Position numbers and translations under genes: made by a program
Shown here: one piece after another, positions 1 to 5,634 of the stretch
Numbering within the stretch: the first letter of the stretch is position 1
Layout: the number at the start of each line of letters is the position of its first letter
Assembly: GCA_003509805.1 (NCBI GenBank)
Contig: DOMV01000132.1
Location: 1-9,549, forward strand
Length of the DNA stretch: 9,549 nucleotides
Direction of reading: 5' to 3'
DNA from: Planctomycetaceae bacterium
GTDB lineage: Bacteria > Planctomycetota > Planctomycetia > Pirellulales > Thermoguttaceae
Notes under the pieces: generated by a model
Databases searched by the model: none
What the model was told of the DNA's origin: nothing
Seen by the model: the letters and a program-made list of their open reading frames with translations, nothing else

Positions 1-3000
1 GTTTCCGCCAAGACGTCCGCCGACGCCGCCGCCAACGCCGCCGCGCATGTGCCCGACCGGTCGCCGAAGGCGTTTGTCCCGAAAACGGTTTCACTCGCCC
101 AAGCGGAACAAACGCTGGTCCGGCTGCTGGCGGAACGGTTGAAACCGACCGAAAAGAAAGGAGGCTATCTTTACGTTCATCCCAGGGAAACCGGTCGAAC
201 GGCCCGGATCGTGTTCGATGCGGCTCACCCAGTGACTCAATCGGCGGCTCAATCGTCGGCTCCCGTCGATATCCAGGGAGACCGGGAGATCGCCGCCCAA
301 TTGGTGACGCTGCTTCGAGAGATCGACCGGCCTGAACCGCCCAAGGGGCGTGCGCGACGTTTCATCACGGTGCGCAACACGGACGCGGAGATGATCGGCC
401 GCATTTTCGAAGCGAATATCGCACGAAAAACGGAAGCCCAAAGAACGGAATCACGGAAAACAGAACCATTGAAAACAGACCCATTGAAAACCGGGGGGCC
501 GACCACGAACGAACCCGGAATCCGGCCCGTCGCTTTTACGATGCAGGACGGCGATTTCAGGGACGGTGCTTTCAGGGATGGTACTTTCAGGGATGGGCCT
601 CTTTTCGATCCCGATGCCGAACGGTCGGGCGGAATGGAAGTCGTCCCCGATTTCCAGTTCCAGGTCATTCCCGATCTCGACGTGATCGTGATCGACGCGA
701 CCGGCGCGGAAGTCGCCCGATTCGAGGATATGATCCGCCGGATCGAGGAATTGAGCAAAATCGCGGAACCGAAAATCGAAATTTATTACCTCAAGCACGT
801 CGATTGCGTTTCGCTCCGCTGGGTGATCGCCTCCGTGCTCGCCCCGGTCTTTCGGACCAAACAGGGAGCGGTCGAAATCGTTCCGCTCGTCAACCCGAAC
901 GCGATTCTCCTGATAGGCTGGGGGAAAGCGTTCGATACGATGAAAGACCTGTTCGAAACGCTCGACCGACCGGTCGCCGAGGCGAACAACACGCTGAAAA
1001 CGATCAAGCTCAAACACGCTCCGGCGTCGCAGGTCCTCCAGACGATCCGGCAAACGTTTCCGCCGGTCGCAGCGATGGGGAGCGGTTTCGCCCCGCGCGT
1101 CAACGTCCTCGTCGACCAACGGAGCAACACCTTGATCGTCCAGGCCGGGCCCAACGATTTCGCGGAAATCAATCGCATCGTCAAAGAACTCGATGTTTCC
1201 CACGCGGGTCCCTCCGTGCAGGTACGGACCTTCAAATTGAAAAACACGTTGGCGACCGATCTGGCCCAGGTGTTGCTCGACGCGATCGCCCCGGGGCTTC
1301 AAGGAACCTCGGGCGGGAAATTGCCGATGCTCGAAATGTTGGTCGCCGACGAACACGGCCGACGGATGATCCGCTCGGGAATCATGTCCGATGTCCGCGT
1401 CTCCCGGGACGTACGGAACAACACGATTATCGTGACCGCGCCGGAACACTGCATGGAGCTGATGGAACACCTGGTCGAAATGCTCGACGTCCCGAACGCG
1501 ACCGCTGAAATCAAGGTTTATCGCATCCTTTACGGCGACGCGGAATCGATGGTCCGGACGCTTCAATCGCTCATCCCGACGCAGTTGGCCGGACAGGTCG
1601 GCCCCATGCTTCCCGCGGCCAAAGAGGAAGACACGCTCGTCCCGGTCCGTTTCGCGATCGACCGGCGAACGAACAGCATCATCGCCGCAGGCGCGATCGG
1701 CGACCTGGAAATCATCGAGGGCCTCCTCCTTTCGCTCGACCGGGAAGAGGAACAGGCCCGGAAAGTTTCCGTCTACCAATTGAAAAGTTCGCAGGCGGCC
1801 CGGCTCGCCGAGGCCGTCAACGAATATCTCAAGGCCAAGCGGATCATCCAACAGGAATCCACCGGGGCGATCAGCGCTTACGAACAACTCGAAAGCGAAG
1901 TCGTCGTCATCCCGGAGCCGATCCAGAATTCGCTGATCGTCAGCGCCACCCCCCGGTATTACGATGAAATCATCCAGGTGATCGAGGAACTCGACCGGCA
2001 ACCCGCGCAGGTCGTGATCCAGGTCCTCATCGCCGAAGTCGCGCTGGGCAACACCAAGGAACTCGGCGCGGAATTCGGCATCCAGGATTCCCTGTTGTTC
2101 GATCGGAACACGTTCAGCAACATTGAAAACGCGACGACGAAAACGACGACGACCAACGCGGACGGAACGGTCACGGTCGTCGAAACGATTCCCGCCAACG
2201 CGGCCGGAAACCCCGGTTTCGCGTGGGGGAATCCGTCCAATTCGCTCGGAAACAGCCTGAGCGGCGCCGCCCTCGCGGGGGCAGGCACGGTCGGATCGCA
2301 ACTGCTGACCAACTTCGCGACCGGGAGAACGAATGCCGAAGCCGGATTCGGCGGAATCGTCTTTTCCGCGAGCAGCGACGCCGTCAGCATCATGCTCCGG
2401 GCAATGCAGGAGTCGCGCCGCCTGGAAATCCTGAGCCGTCCGCAAATCATGGCGCTCGACAACCAGGCCGCCTTCATCCACGCCGGCCAGGACGTGCCGC
2501 GCGCGGGCGATACGGAAATCACCAATTCGGGCAACACGCGCTCCTCGGTCACCAACGCGAAAATCGGCCTCCTGTTGATGGTGACGCCGCGCATCAGCGC
2601 CGACAACCGGGTCGTCCTCGACGTCGTCGCCGTCAAATCGAGCCTCGACGGTTCCGACGACGGCGTCACGATCGGCTACGCCGGAAATCTGCCGCTCAAA
2701 TCCCAAAAAATCAACGTGATGCAGACGATGACCATGGTGAGCGCCGCCGACAACGAAACGGTCATGCTCGGCGGGCTCATCACCAAGGAGATTCAATGCA
2801 TCAACCGCAAGGTGCCCCTGCTCGGAGACATTCCGCTGCTGGGCAAGTTGTTCCAATACAATTTCGACCGGACGCGGCGGACCGAGTTGCTCGTCGTCCT
2901 CACCCCGCGCATCGTGCGCGGCAACAGCGAAGCCCAGCGGATCAAGCAGGTCGAGGCGGCCCGGATGAGTTGGTGTCTGTCGAATGTCACGGACCTCCAC

Positions 3001-3252
3001 GGCGACGCGGCGATCTACGACCTGTCCGGGGACGTTCCCGTCGACGGCGGATTGCCCGTTTTTTACCCGGAAACCGTTTCGGAGGATGATCTCCTGCCGC
3101 TTGAGCAACAGCCCGTCCTGACCATACCCCAGCGGCGCGGACCGACGCTTTATGAGACACCGAACCCGGCGACACGGCCGACAAACACATTGCCGAAAAA
3201 CACATTGCCGACGCCGACGCTTGCTCCCACCGTCCCGAAAGGAAACATGTGA
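1..3252 (+). CDS. Secretin (GspD/PilQ superfamily) outer-membrane channel, 5'-partial
   Basis: Outer-membrane secretin, a multimeric gated channel of type II secretion and Tad/type IV pilus machines. The frame is open from base 1. The first GTG (49) has no ribosome site and follows Ala-rich codons, so the true start lies upstream. Residues below count from that GTG. About seven beta-alpha N-terminal modules are visible: 11-96, 105-237 (split by a low-complexity insert at about 124-196), 242-307, 316-383, 391-482, 487-566 and 572-650. Each ends in a strand and helix like 'NTLIVQA..FAEINRIVKELD'. The secretin C-domain spans about 655-958 and carries the signature VPLLGDIPLLGKLF (922-935), then TELLVVLTPRIVRG. 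A Pro/Thr-rich tail ends the protein. Classical GspD has four N-domains, so this one is long. The family call is firm. Type II versus Tad assignment is open, because the N-terminus and the ATPase/platform genes are not visible. It overlaps the next gene by 4 nt, suggesting an operon. Confidence 0.95.
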   Translation, partial: VSAKTSADAAANAAAHVPDRSPKAFVPKTVSLAQAEQTLVRLLAERLKPTEKKGGYLYVHPRETGRTARIVFDAAHPVTQSAAQSSAPVDIQGDREIAAQLVTLLREIDRPEPPKGRARRFITVRNTDAEMIGRIFEANIARKTEAQRTESRKTEPLKTDPLKTGGPTTNEPGIRPVAFTMQDGDFRDGAFRDGTFRDGPLFDPDAERSGGMEVVPDFQFQVIPDLDVIVIDATGAEVARFEDMIRRIEELSKIAEPKIEIYYLKHVDCVSLRWVIASVLAPVFRTKQGAVEIVPLVNPNAILLIGWGKAFDTMKDLFETLDRPVAEANNTLKTIKLKHAPASQVLQTIRQTFPPVAAMGSGFAPRVNVLVDQRSNTLIVQAGPNDFAEINRIVKELDVSHAGPSVQVRTFKLKNTLATDLAQVLLDAIAPGLQGTSGGKLPMLEMLVADEHGRRMIRSGIMSDVRVSRDVRNNTIIVTAPEHCMELMEHLVEMLDVPNATAEIKVYRILYGDAESMVRTLQSLIPTQLAGQVGPMLPAAKEEDTLVPVRFAIDRRTNSIIAAGAIGDLEIIEGLLLSLDREEEQARKVSVYQLKSSQAARLAEAVNEYLKAKRIIQQESTGAISAYEQLESEVVVIPEPIQNSLIVSATPRYYDEIIQVIEELDRQPAQVVIQVLIAEVALGNTKELGAEFGIQDSLLFDRNTFSNIENATTKTTTTNADGTVTVVETIPANAAGNPGFAWGNPSNSLGNSLSGAALAGAGTVGSQLLTNFATGRTNAEAGFGGIVFSASSDAVSIMLRAMQESRRLEILSRPQIMALDNQAAFIHAGQDVPRAGDTEITNSGNTRSSVTNAKIGLLLMVTPRISADNRVVLDVVAVKSSLDGSDDGVTIGYAGNLPLKSQKINVMQTMTMVSAADNETVMLGGLITKEIQCINRKVPLLGDIPLLGKLFQYNFDRTRRTELLVVLTPRIVRGNSEAQRIKQVEAARMSWCLSNVTDLHGDAAIYDLSGDVPVDGGLPVFYPETVSEDDLLPLEQQPVLTIPQRRGPTLYETPNPATRPTNTLPKNTLPTPTLAPTVPKGNM
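19..42 (+). repeat. 12-bp tandem duplication in secretin N-terminus
   Basis: Two 12-bp units (gccgacgccgcc, then gccaacgccgcc) encode ADAA and ANAA in the Ala-rich segment before the first recognisable module. The units differ at one base and keep the reading frame. Confidence 0.6.
238..261 (+). repeat. 12-bp tandem duplication in secretin
   Basis: Two 12-bp units (caatcggcggct, then caatcgtcggct) encode QSAA and QSSA. They lie in the loop before the strand that closes the first N-terminal module. Confidence 0.6.
424..498 (+). repeat. 15-bp period array in the secretin insert (5 units)
   Basis: Five pentapeptide units of consensus [RQL]-[KR]-T-x-x cover residues 126-150, with DNA period 15 bp. 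The last full copies contain the shared stretch ccattgaaaacagac. The array lies in the charged insert that splits the second N-terminal module, which is probably a flexible loop. Confidence 0.75.
553..597 (+). repeat. 15-bp tandem array (3 units), secretin insert
   Basis: Three 15-bp units encode DFRDG, AFRDG and TFRDG (residues 169-183). All share ttcaggga(c/t)gg, and a degenerate fourth unit follows. The near-identical DNA indicates recent duplication. The array lies in the same low-complexity insert as the preceding one but has an unrelated sequence. Confidence 0.85.
3181..3210 (+). repeat. 15-bp tandem duplication in secretin C-terminal tail
   Basis: Two 15-bp units differ only in the first codon (acaaacacattgccg, aaaaacacattgccg). 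They encode TNTLP and KNTLP and are followed by two degenerate units of the same period. The array lies in the Pro/Thr tail after the membrane domain. Confidence 0.85.
3238..3243 (+). promoter_or_regulatory. Ribosome binding site deciding the lipoprotein GTG start
   Basis: AAAGGA lies 5 nt before GTG 3249, inside the last codons of the secretin gene. None of the later in-frame ATG codons (3309, 3318, 3324, 3339) has such a site, because they sit inside the 15-bp array. This favours the GTG start with translation coupled to the secretin stop. Confidence 0.6.
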
Positions 3253-4745
3253 ACACCCCGTACCGAGCCGTGAAGCGCACGTTTTTTTTACGCACGCTTT
3301 TTGTGCGCATGGTTCTTATGCGCATGGTTCTTGTGCGCATGATTTGTGTGTCGCCGGCATTCCGCCCGCCGGCACCGCTCCCGCCGGTACTGCTCCCGTT
3401 GGCACTGCTCCTGCTATCGGGATGTACGATCGATTCCATCCCGAAATTCCAGGCGCCGTCGAATCCGTTCACGAAGAACACGCCGAAATCGCCGACACGA
3501 ATGGTCGATGTTTGGAACACATACGCGCAGACTGATCCGAACGGGGGAAAACCGATCCGCGGCATCGGCGGCCGGATCGTGTTTTACCAGGAAGGCGGGC
3601 AAGAGCCGGTCAAGGTCGACGGGCGAATGATCGTTTACCTTTTCGACGGCGACGAGCAGGATCCGCAACATGCCAAACCGCTGAAAAAGTACGTTGTTCC
3701 GGCGGAAACGCTGCAAACCCATTACAGTAAAAAAGAGCCGCTCGGGCACGGATACGATTTCTATTTGCCCCTCGACGCAGTCGGCGGACCGGAACGAACG
3801 CTTTGCATCCTGGCGCGGTTCGAAGACGCCGTCAAGGGGCAATTGGTTTTGTCGCGACCGGTCGTCACGGTGTTGCAGGGAACAGGCCGGGAAACGGCGG
3901 AACGGGAAATGATCGCTCGAGGCCGCGCTCAGGACCGTGGCGACGGCGGTATGATTTCAGCGAACGCGCCGGAGATTCCGCCGGGTTCGAATGCGGAAGC
4001 CCTGGAAAAGGAAGTGCGGCGATTACGACGCGCCCTCGAAGAATCGGAATCCCGGCAATCGGAACTTACACGCCGCACGGTTGCGCGTTTCAACGTCCCG
4101 GAAAATTTTTCGCGACGCATGATCGGGGGTTCCTCCAACCCGGCTTCCCCCTATCGGGAAAACGGGGCGACGGAATCGGGAGCGCCCCGGGTGTTCGCCG
4201 TGGAGGAACAACAGCTTGCCCGGCTTTCCTTCGGCCGGGATGTGCCCGATCCGACTACAGGTTCGATTGCAGGGCCGATTGCAGAACCGGTTCCGGAACG
4301 GCGTGGAACACACGTCGCCGATGGCGATCCTCGTTTGCCTATTCGTTTGAACGACCGTTTCCACGACCATTTGAACGACCATGTCCGCGAAGACGGGGCG
4401 ATGATCGCCCGGCGCGAATATCCGGTTCCGGAATATCCCGAAGCCCGGTTTCCTTCCGGGACGGCCCAACCGTCACCGTTCAACGCATCACTGTTCGACG
4501 CATCACCGTTCAACGCGGCGACGACGGGCGCGGTCTCGGCAATTTCCGGGACGGGATCAATTCCGGCGTCGAACGGGCCGGTGTCGAACGAACAGGCGGC
4601 TCGATTGTCAACTCGTTTCGGAGGCGATTCACTCCCGGCGTCGTTCGGGCAACCATCTCCGTCAAACGGTATTGGCGCGACGAATCCACGGTTCCCCGAA
4701 GGACGATCTCCGTATCCTCCCGCACCAGTTCGATACGCCCCGTGA
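3249..4745 (+). CDS. Predicted lipoprotein downstream of secretin, possible secretin partner
   Basis: Predicted lipoprotein of 498 residues and unknown function. GTG 3249 overlaps the secretin stop (GTGA) and has AAAGGA 5 nt upstream. A hydrophobic run ends in the lipobox LLLLSGC with Cys59; Thr60 at +2 fits outer-membrane sorting by the E. coli rule. The 58-residue signal sequence is unusually long and is built from two 15-bp arrays. Residues about 85-210 form one globular, strand-rich domain with the motifs GIGGRIVFY, DGRMIVYLFDGD, LGHGYDFYLPLD and ARFEDAVKGQ. From memory it resembles a planctomycete-restricted family without assigned function. Residues about 247-277 are heptad-like and charged (coiled coil). 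The remainder is low complexity. The last 78 codons run antisense into the BON gene and may be non-functional extension. A pilotin or stabilising role for the secretin is inferred from position only. Confidence 0.85.
   Translation: MNTPYRAVKRTFFLRTLFVRMVLMRMVLVRMICVSPAFRPPAPLPPVLLPLALLLLSGCTIDSIPKFQAPSNPFTKNTPKSPTRMVDVWNTYAQTDPNGGKPIRGIGGRIVFYQEGGQEPVKVDGRMIVYLFDGDEQDPQHAKPLKKYVVPAETLQTHYSKKEPLGHGYDFYLPLDAVGGPERTLCILARFEDAVKGQLVLSRPVVTVLQGTGRETAEREMIARGRAQDRGDGGMISANAPEIPPGSNAEALEKEVRRLRRALEESESRQSELTRRTVARFNVPENFSRRMIGGSSNPASPYRENGATESGAPRVFAVEEQQLARLSFGRDVPDPTTGSIAGPIAEPVPERRGTHVADGDPRLPIRLNDRFHDHLNDHVREDGAMIARREYPVPEYPEARFPSGTAQPSPFNASLFDASPFNAATTGAVSAISGTGSIPASNGPVSNEQAARLSTRFGGDSLPASFGQPSPSNGIGATNPRFPEGRSPYPPAPVRYAP
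3276..3350 (+). repeat. 15-bp array (5 units) at the N-terminus of the lipoprotein
   Basis: Five 15-bp units, each starting cgc-a(c/t)g, encode the pentamer R-[TM]-[FLVI]-[FLC]-[LVM] at residues 10-34. Units 3 and 4 (cgcatggttctt plus atg or gtg) differ by one base. The array puts one Arg every five residues into an otherwise hydrophobic stretch ahead of the true lipoprotein h-region. Confidence 0.9.
3351..3410 (+). repeat. Second 15-bp array (4 units) forming the signal h-region
   Basis: Four 15-bp units follow the first array without a gap. The last three start with ccg and end in ctc, and the peptides run PPAPL, PPVLL, PLALL. The first unit (SPAFR) is degenerate. The array makes most of the hydrophobic core that leads into the lipobox at residues 55-59. 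Confidence 0.8.
4266..4289 (+). repeat. 12-bp tandem duplication in lipoprotein linker
   Basis: Two units (attgcagggccg, attgcagaaccg) encode IAGP and IAEP in the low-complexity C-terminal region. Confidence 0.7.
4344..4379 (+). repeat. 12-bp tandem array (3 units plus partial) in lipoprotein linker
   Basis: Units of 12 bp encode RLND, RFHD and HLND (residues 366-377). A fourth partial copy starts with cat. Units 1 and 3 share ttgaacgac. Confidence 0.75.
4476..4520 (+). repeat. 15-bp tandem array (3 units) crossing the BON stop codon
   Basis: Three 15-bp units (x-ttc-(a/g)ac-gc-) encode PFNAS, LFDAS and PFNAA in the lipoprotein frame (residues 410-424). The stop codon of the opposite-strand BON gene (4510-4512) lies inside the third unit. 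Confidence 0.85.
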
Positions 4746-5298
4746 GCGCAAGCCGGTTTTCAAGATGCCGGGTCAATGCGTCCAGATTGGCGTCGAGTTT
4801 CACGGCGCTGTCGTGGACCCTGGGAAAATCCTGAAAATCGATCGACAATCGCGGAGAATACATTGCGACGTCCGTACCGATCGGGGCAAGCGACCGGTTG
4901 ATATCGGAAACGACTTCTTCGACGGTAAGCGGCCCTTCCAGCCCGGTCAGTGAGCTGCCCAGCTCGACGGCCGTATTGAGGGGCGTTCCGGCACCGGCGA
5001 CGGGAGGACCGGAAAACTTGCCGACCACCTGCTGGGTCGCCAATTGGTTGTACGCGTCGATCGATCTGCCCATCATGACGTCGATCGACTTATCCAGTTT
5101 GTCCATCGGATTGGACTGTTGAGAGACGGGATCGACCAAGTGGTCGAGAAGATTTCCGCCGTTTGGAGGGGCGTTCGTCGTATCGAACATCTGGTATTGT
5201 CCCCGGACTCCCTGGATGCCCGACAGGAAAACCGCCGAAAACAGGAATGCGACGGACAACGACTGCGTCCTAAGGGTCGAAAACACGCCGAGAGTCAT
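4510..5298 (-). CDS. Secreted BON-domain protein
   Basis: Exported protein of 262 residues with a BON domain, a small alpha-beta fold of envelope proteins that also occurs in Tad-type secretins. ATG 5298 is chosen because GAGGA (5308-5312) lies 9 nt upstream and a signal peptide follows at once (hydrophobic LSVAFLFSAVFLSG, cleavage probably near residue 33 before QYQMF). Upstream in-frame codons give no signal sequence. Residues 34-165 are Asn/Gln-rich then helical, and I do not recognise them. The BON domain is about 170-235, with the core IELVREDTEIVLRGTV followed by a helix and 'TPGVNRLRNELTI'. A Pro/Arg/Ser tail with a 15-bp duplication follows. Residues 185-262, including most of the BON core, are antisense to the lipoprotein gene. 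It probably has its own promoter, because a terminator separates it from cpaB. A link to the secretin or pilus assembly is inferred from context. Confidence 0.88.
   Translation of the reverse strand: MTLGVFSTLRTQSLSVAFLFSAVFLSGIQGVRGQYQMFDTTNAPPNGGNLLDHLVDPVSQQSNPMDKLDKSIDVMMGRSIDAYNQLATQQVVGKFSGPPVAGAGTPLNTAVELGSSLTGLEGPLTVEEVVSDINRSLAPIGTDVAMYSPRLSIDFQDFPRVHDSAVKLDANLDALTRHLENRLALTGRIELVREDTEIVLRGTVDSSRQYRLTEMVARTTPGVNRLRNELTIEPPVRSTPARSTPELIPSRKLPRPRPSSPR
4564..4593. repeat. 15-bp duplication read in frame on both strands
   Basis: Two 15-bp units (cggcgtcgaacgggc, cggtgtcgaacgaac) lie in the convergent overlap. On the - strand they encode VRSTP and ARSTP of the BON protein. On the + strand they encode PASNG and PVSNE (shifted by one base) of the lipoprotein. 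One duplication therefore lengthened both proteins if both are translated. Confidence 0.8.
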
Positions 5299-5307
5299 TG
5301 AAAATTT

Positions 5308-5312
5308 TCCTC
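5308..5312 (-). promoter_or_regulatory. Ribosome binding site of the BON gene
   Basis: GAGGA on the - strand, 9 nt before ATG 5298. It decides for this start over the longer in-frame reading that would begin at TTG 5550. Confidence 0.7.
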
Positions 5313-5360
5313 GCCCATCTGAGCCGCTCTCTGTACTGAAGGTGGTTGAAATTTCCCGAA

Positions 5361-5418
5361 GCCGATTCTTGGGAAGCCTGCCCTCCCCCGCGAGCGGGCG
5401 AGGGGGGTAGGAATCGGC
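5361..5418. repeat. Large palindromic repeat in the BON leader
   Basis: Outer arms gccgattc (5361-5368) and gaatcggc (5411-5418) are perfect inverted repeats. Inner arms ccctcccccgc (5381-5391) and gcgggcgaggg (5394-5404) pair with one mismatch. The segment gggggtaggaa recurs directly at 5403-5413 and 5432-5442. No T-run follows on either strand, so it is not a normal terminator. The CCCTCCCCCGC/GCGGG core is of the kind seen in dispersed intergenic palindromic repeats of many genomes. In the BON mRNA it would form a stable hairpin about 50-120 nt before the start codon. Confidence 0.65.
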
Positions 5419-5512
5419 GCAACCGTAAGCAGGGGGTAGGAACCATGCCGCCTGCGCGGAGGTGACGATGTAAGCCGCGTTCATCCGCCAGTCGAAGTTG
5501 TGAAACAGTCCC

Positions 5513-5541
5513 AGTATACACGATAAAACCGGGCGACGCAA
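5513..5541 (-). promoter_or_regulatory. Candidate sigma70-type promoter of the BON gene
   Basis: On the - strand, TTGCGT (5536-5541) and TATACT (5513-5518) are separated by exactly 17 nt. The -10 box matches TATAAT at five of six positions; the -35 box matches TTGACA only at TTG. It starts directly after the T-run of the cpaB terminator, where a promoter is needed for the next gene. Transcription would begin near 5506, giving a leader of about 208 nt. Confidence 0.45.
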
Positions 5542-5542
5542 G

Positions 5543-5607
5543 AAAAACAAGAGAACGGTTGAGTTACAATCCCACCCCTGTGATTGTTTCCCCTCCCGCT
5601 CTCTTGT
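5543..5607 (-). terminator. Rho-independent terminator of cpaB
   Basis: Read on the - strand 28 nt after the cpaB stop, the arm ACAAGAGAGCGG pairs over 12 positions with CCGTTCTCTTGT. Nested inside are GAG/CTC and a perfect ACAATC/GATTGT pair around a 10-nt loop, with a few unpaired bases between. A T-run (TGTTTTTC) follows the outer arm. The single non-Watson-Crick position is a G-U wobble in the - strand RNA but an A-C mismatch in the + strand RNA. This supports function on the - strand. Confidence 0.7.
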
Positions 5608-5634
5608 CGAAATTCCCTGAAAATGTCCGTGTCT

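Larger units (their letters stand above)
5299..5634. other. Intergenic region between cpaB and the BON gene
   Basis: A 336-nt gap without a supported gene. In - strand order it holds the cpaB terminator, a candidate promoter, and a leader of about 200 nt with a palindrome and ribosome site. The frame of the BON gene stays open through most of it, but the translation (Pro/Arg-rich over the palindrome) does not look like protein. Confidence 0.7.

Noticed and set aside
49..51. GTG 49 as the secretin start
   Set aside because: No ribosome site, no signal sequence after it, and the frame is open to the window edge. A secretin needs an export signal, which must lie upstream.
451..3108. 885-codon open frame antisense to the secretin
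   Set aside because: It is codon-aligned with the secretin, so it stays open simply because TTA, CTA and TCA codons are rare there. The product is Arg/Asp-rich with no domain.
3276..3410. CRISPR-like array
   Set aside because: Units are 15 bp without spacers and are contiguous codon multiples within a coding frame.
5361..5418. Terminator
   Set aside because: Stable hairpin, but no T-run on either strand. It lies between promoter and start codon of the BON gene.
5299..5550. N-terminal extension of the BON protein to TTG 5550
   Set aside because: It would cover the promoter candidate and palindrome, gives no signal peptide, and has no ribosome site. ATG 5298 has both a ribosome site and a signal peptide.
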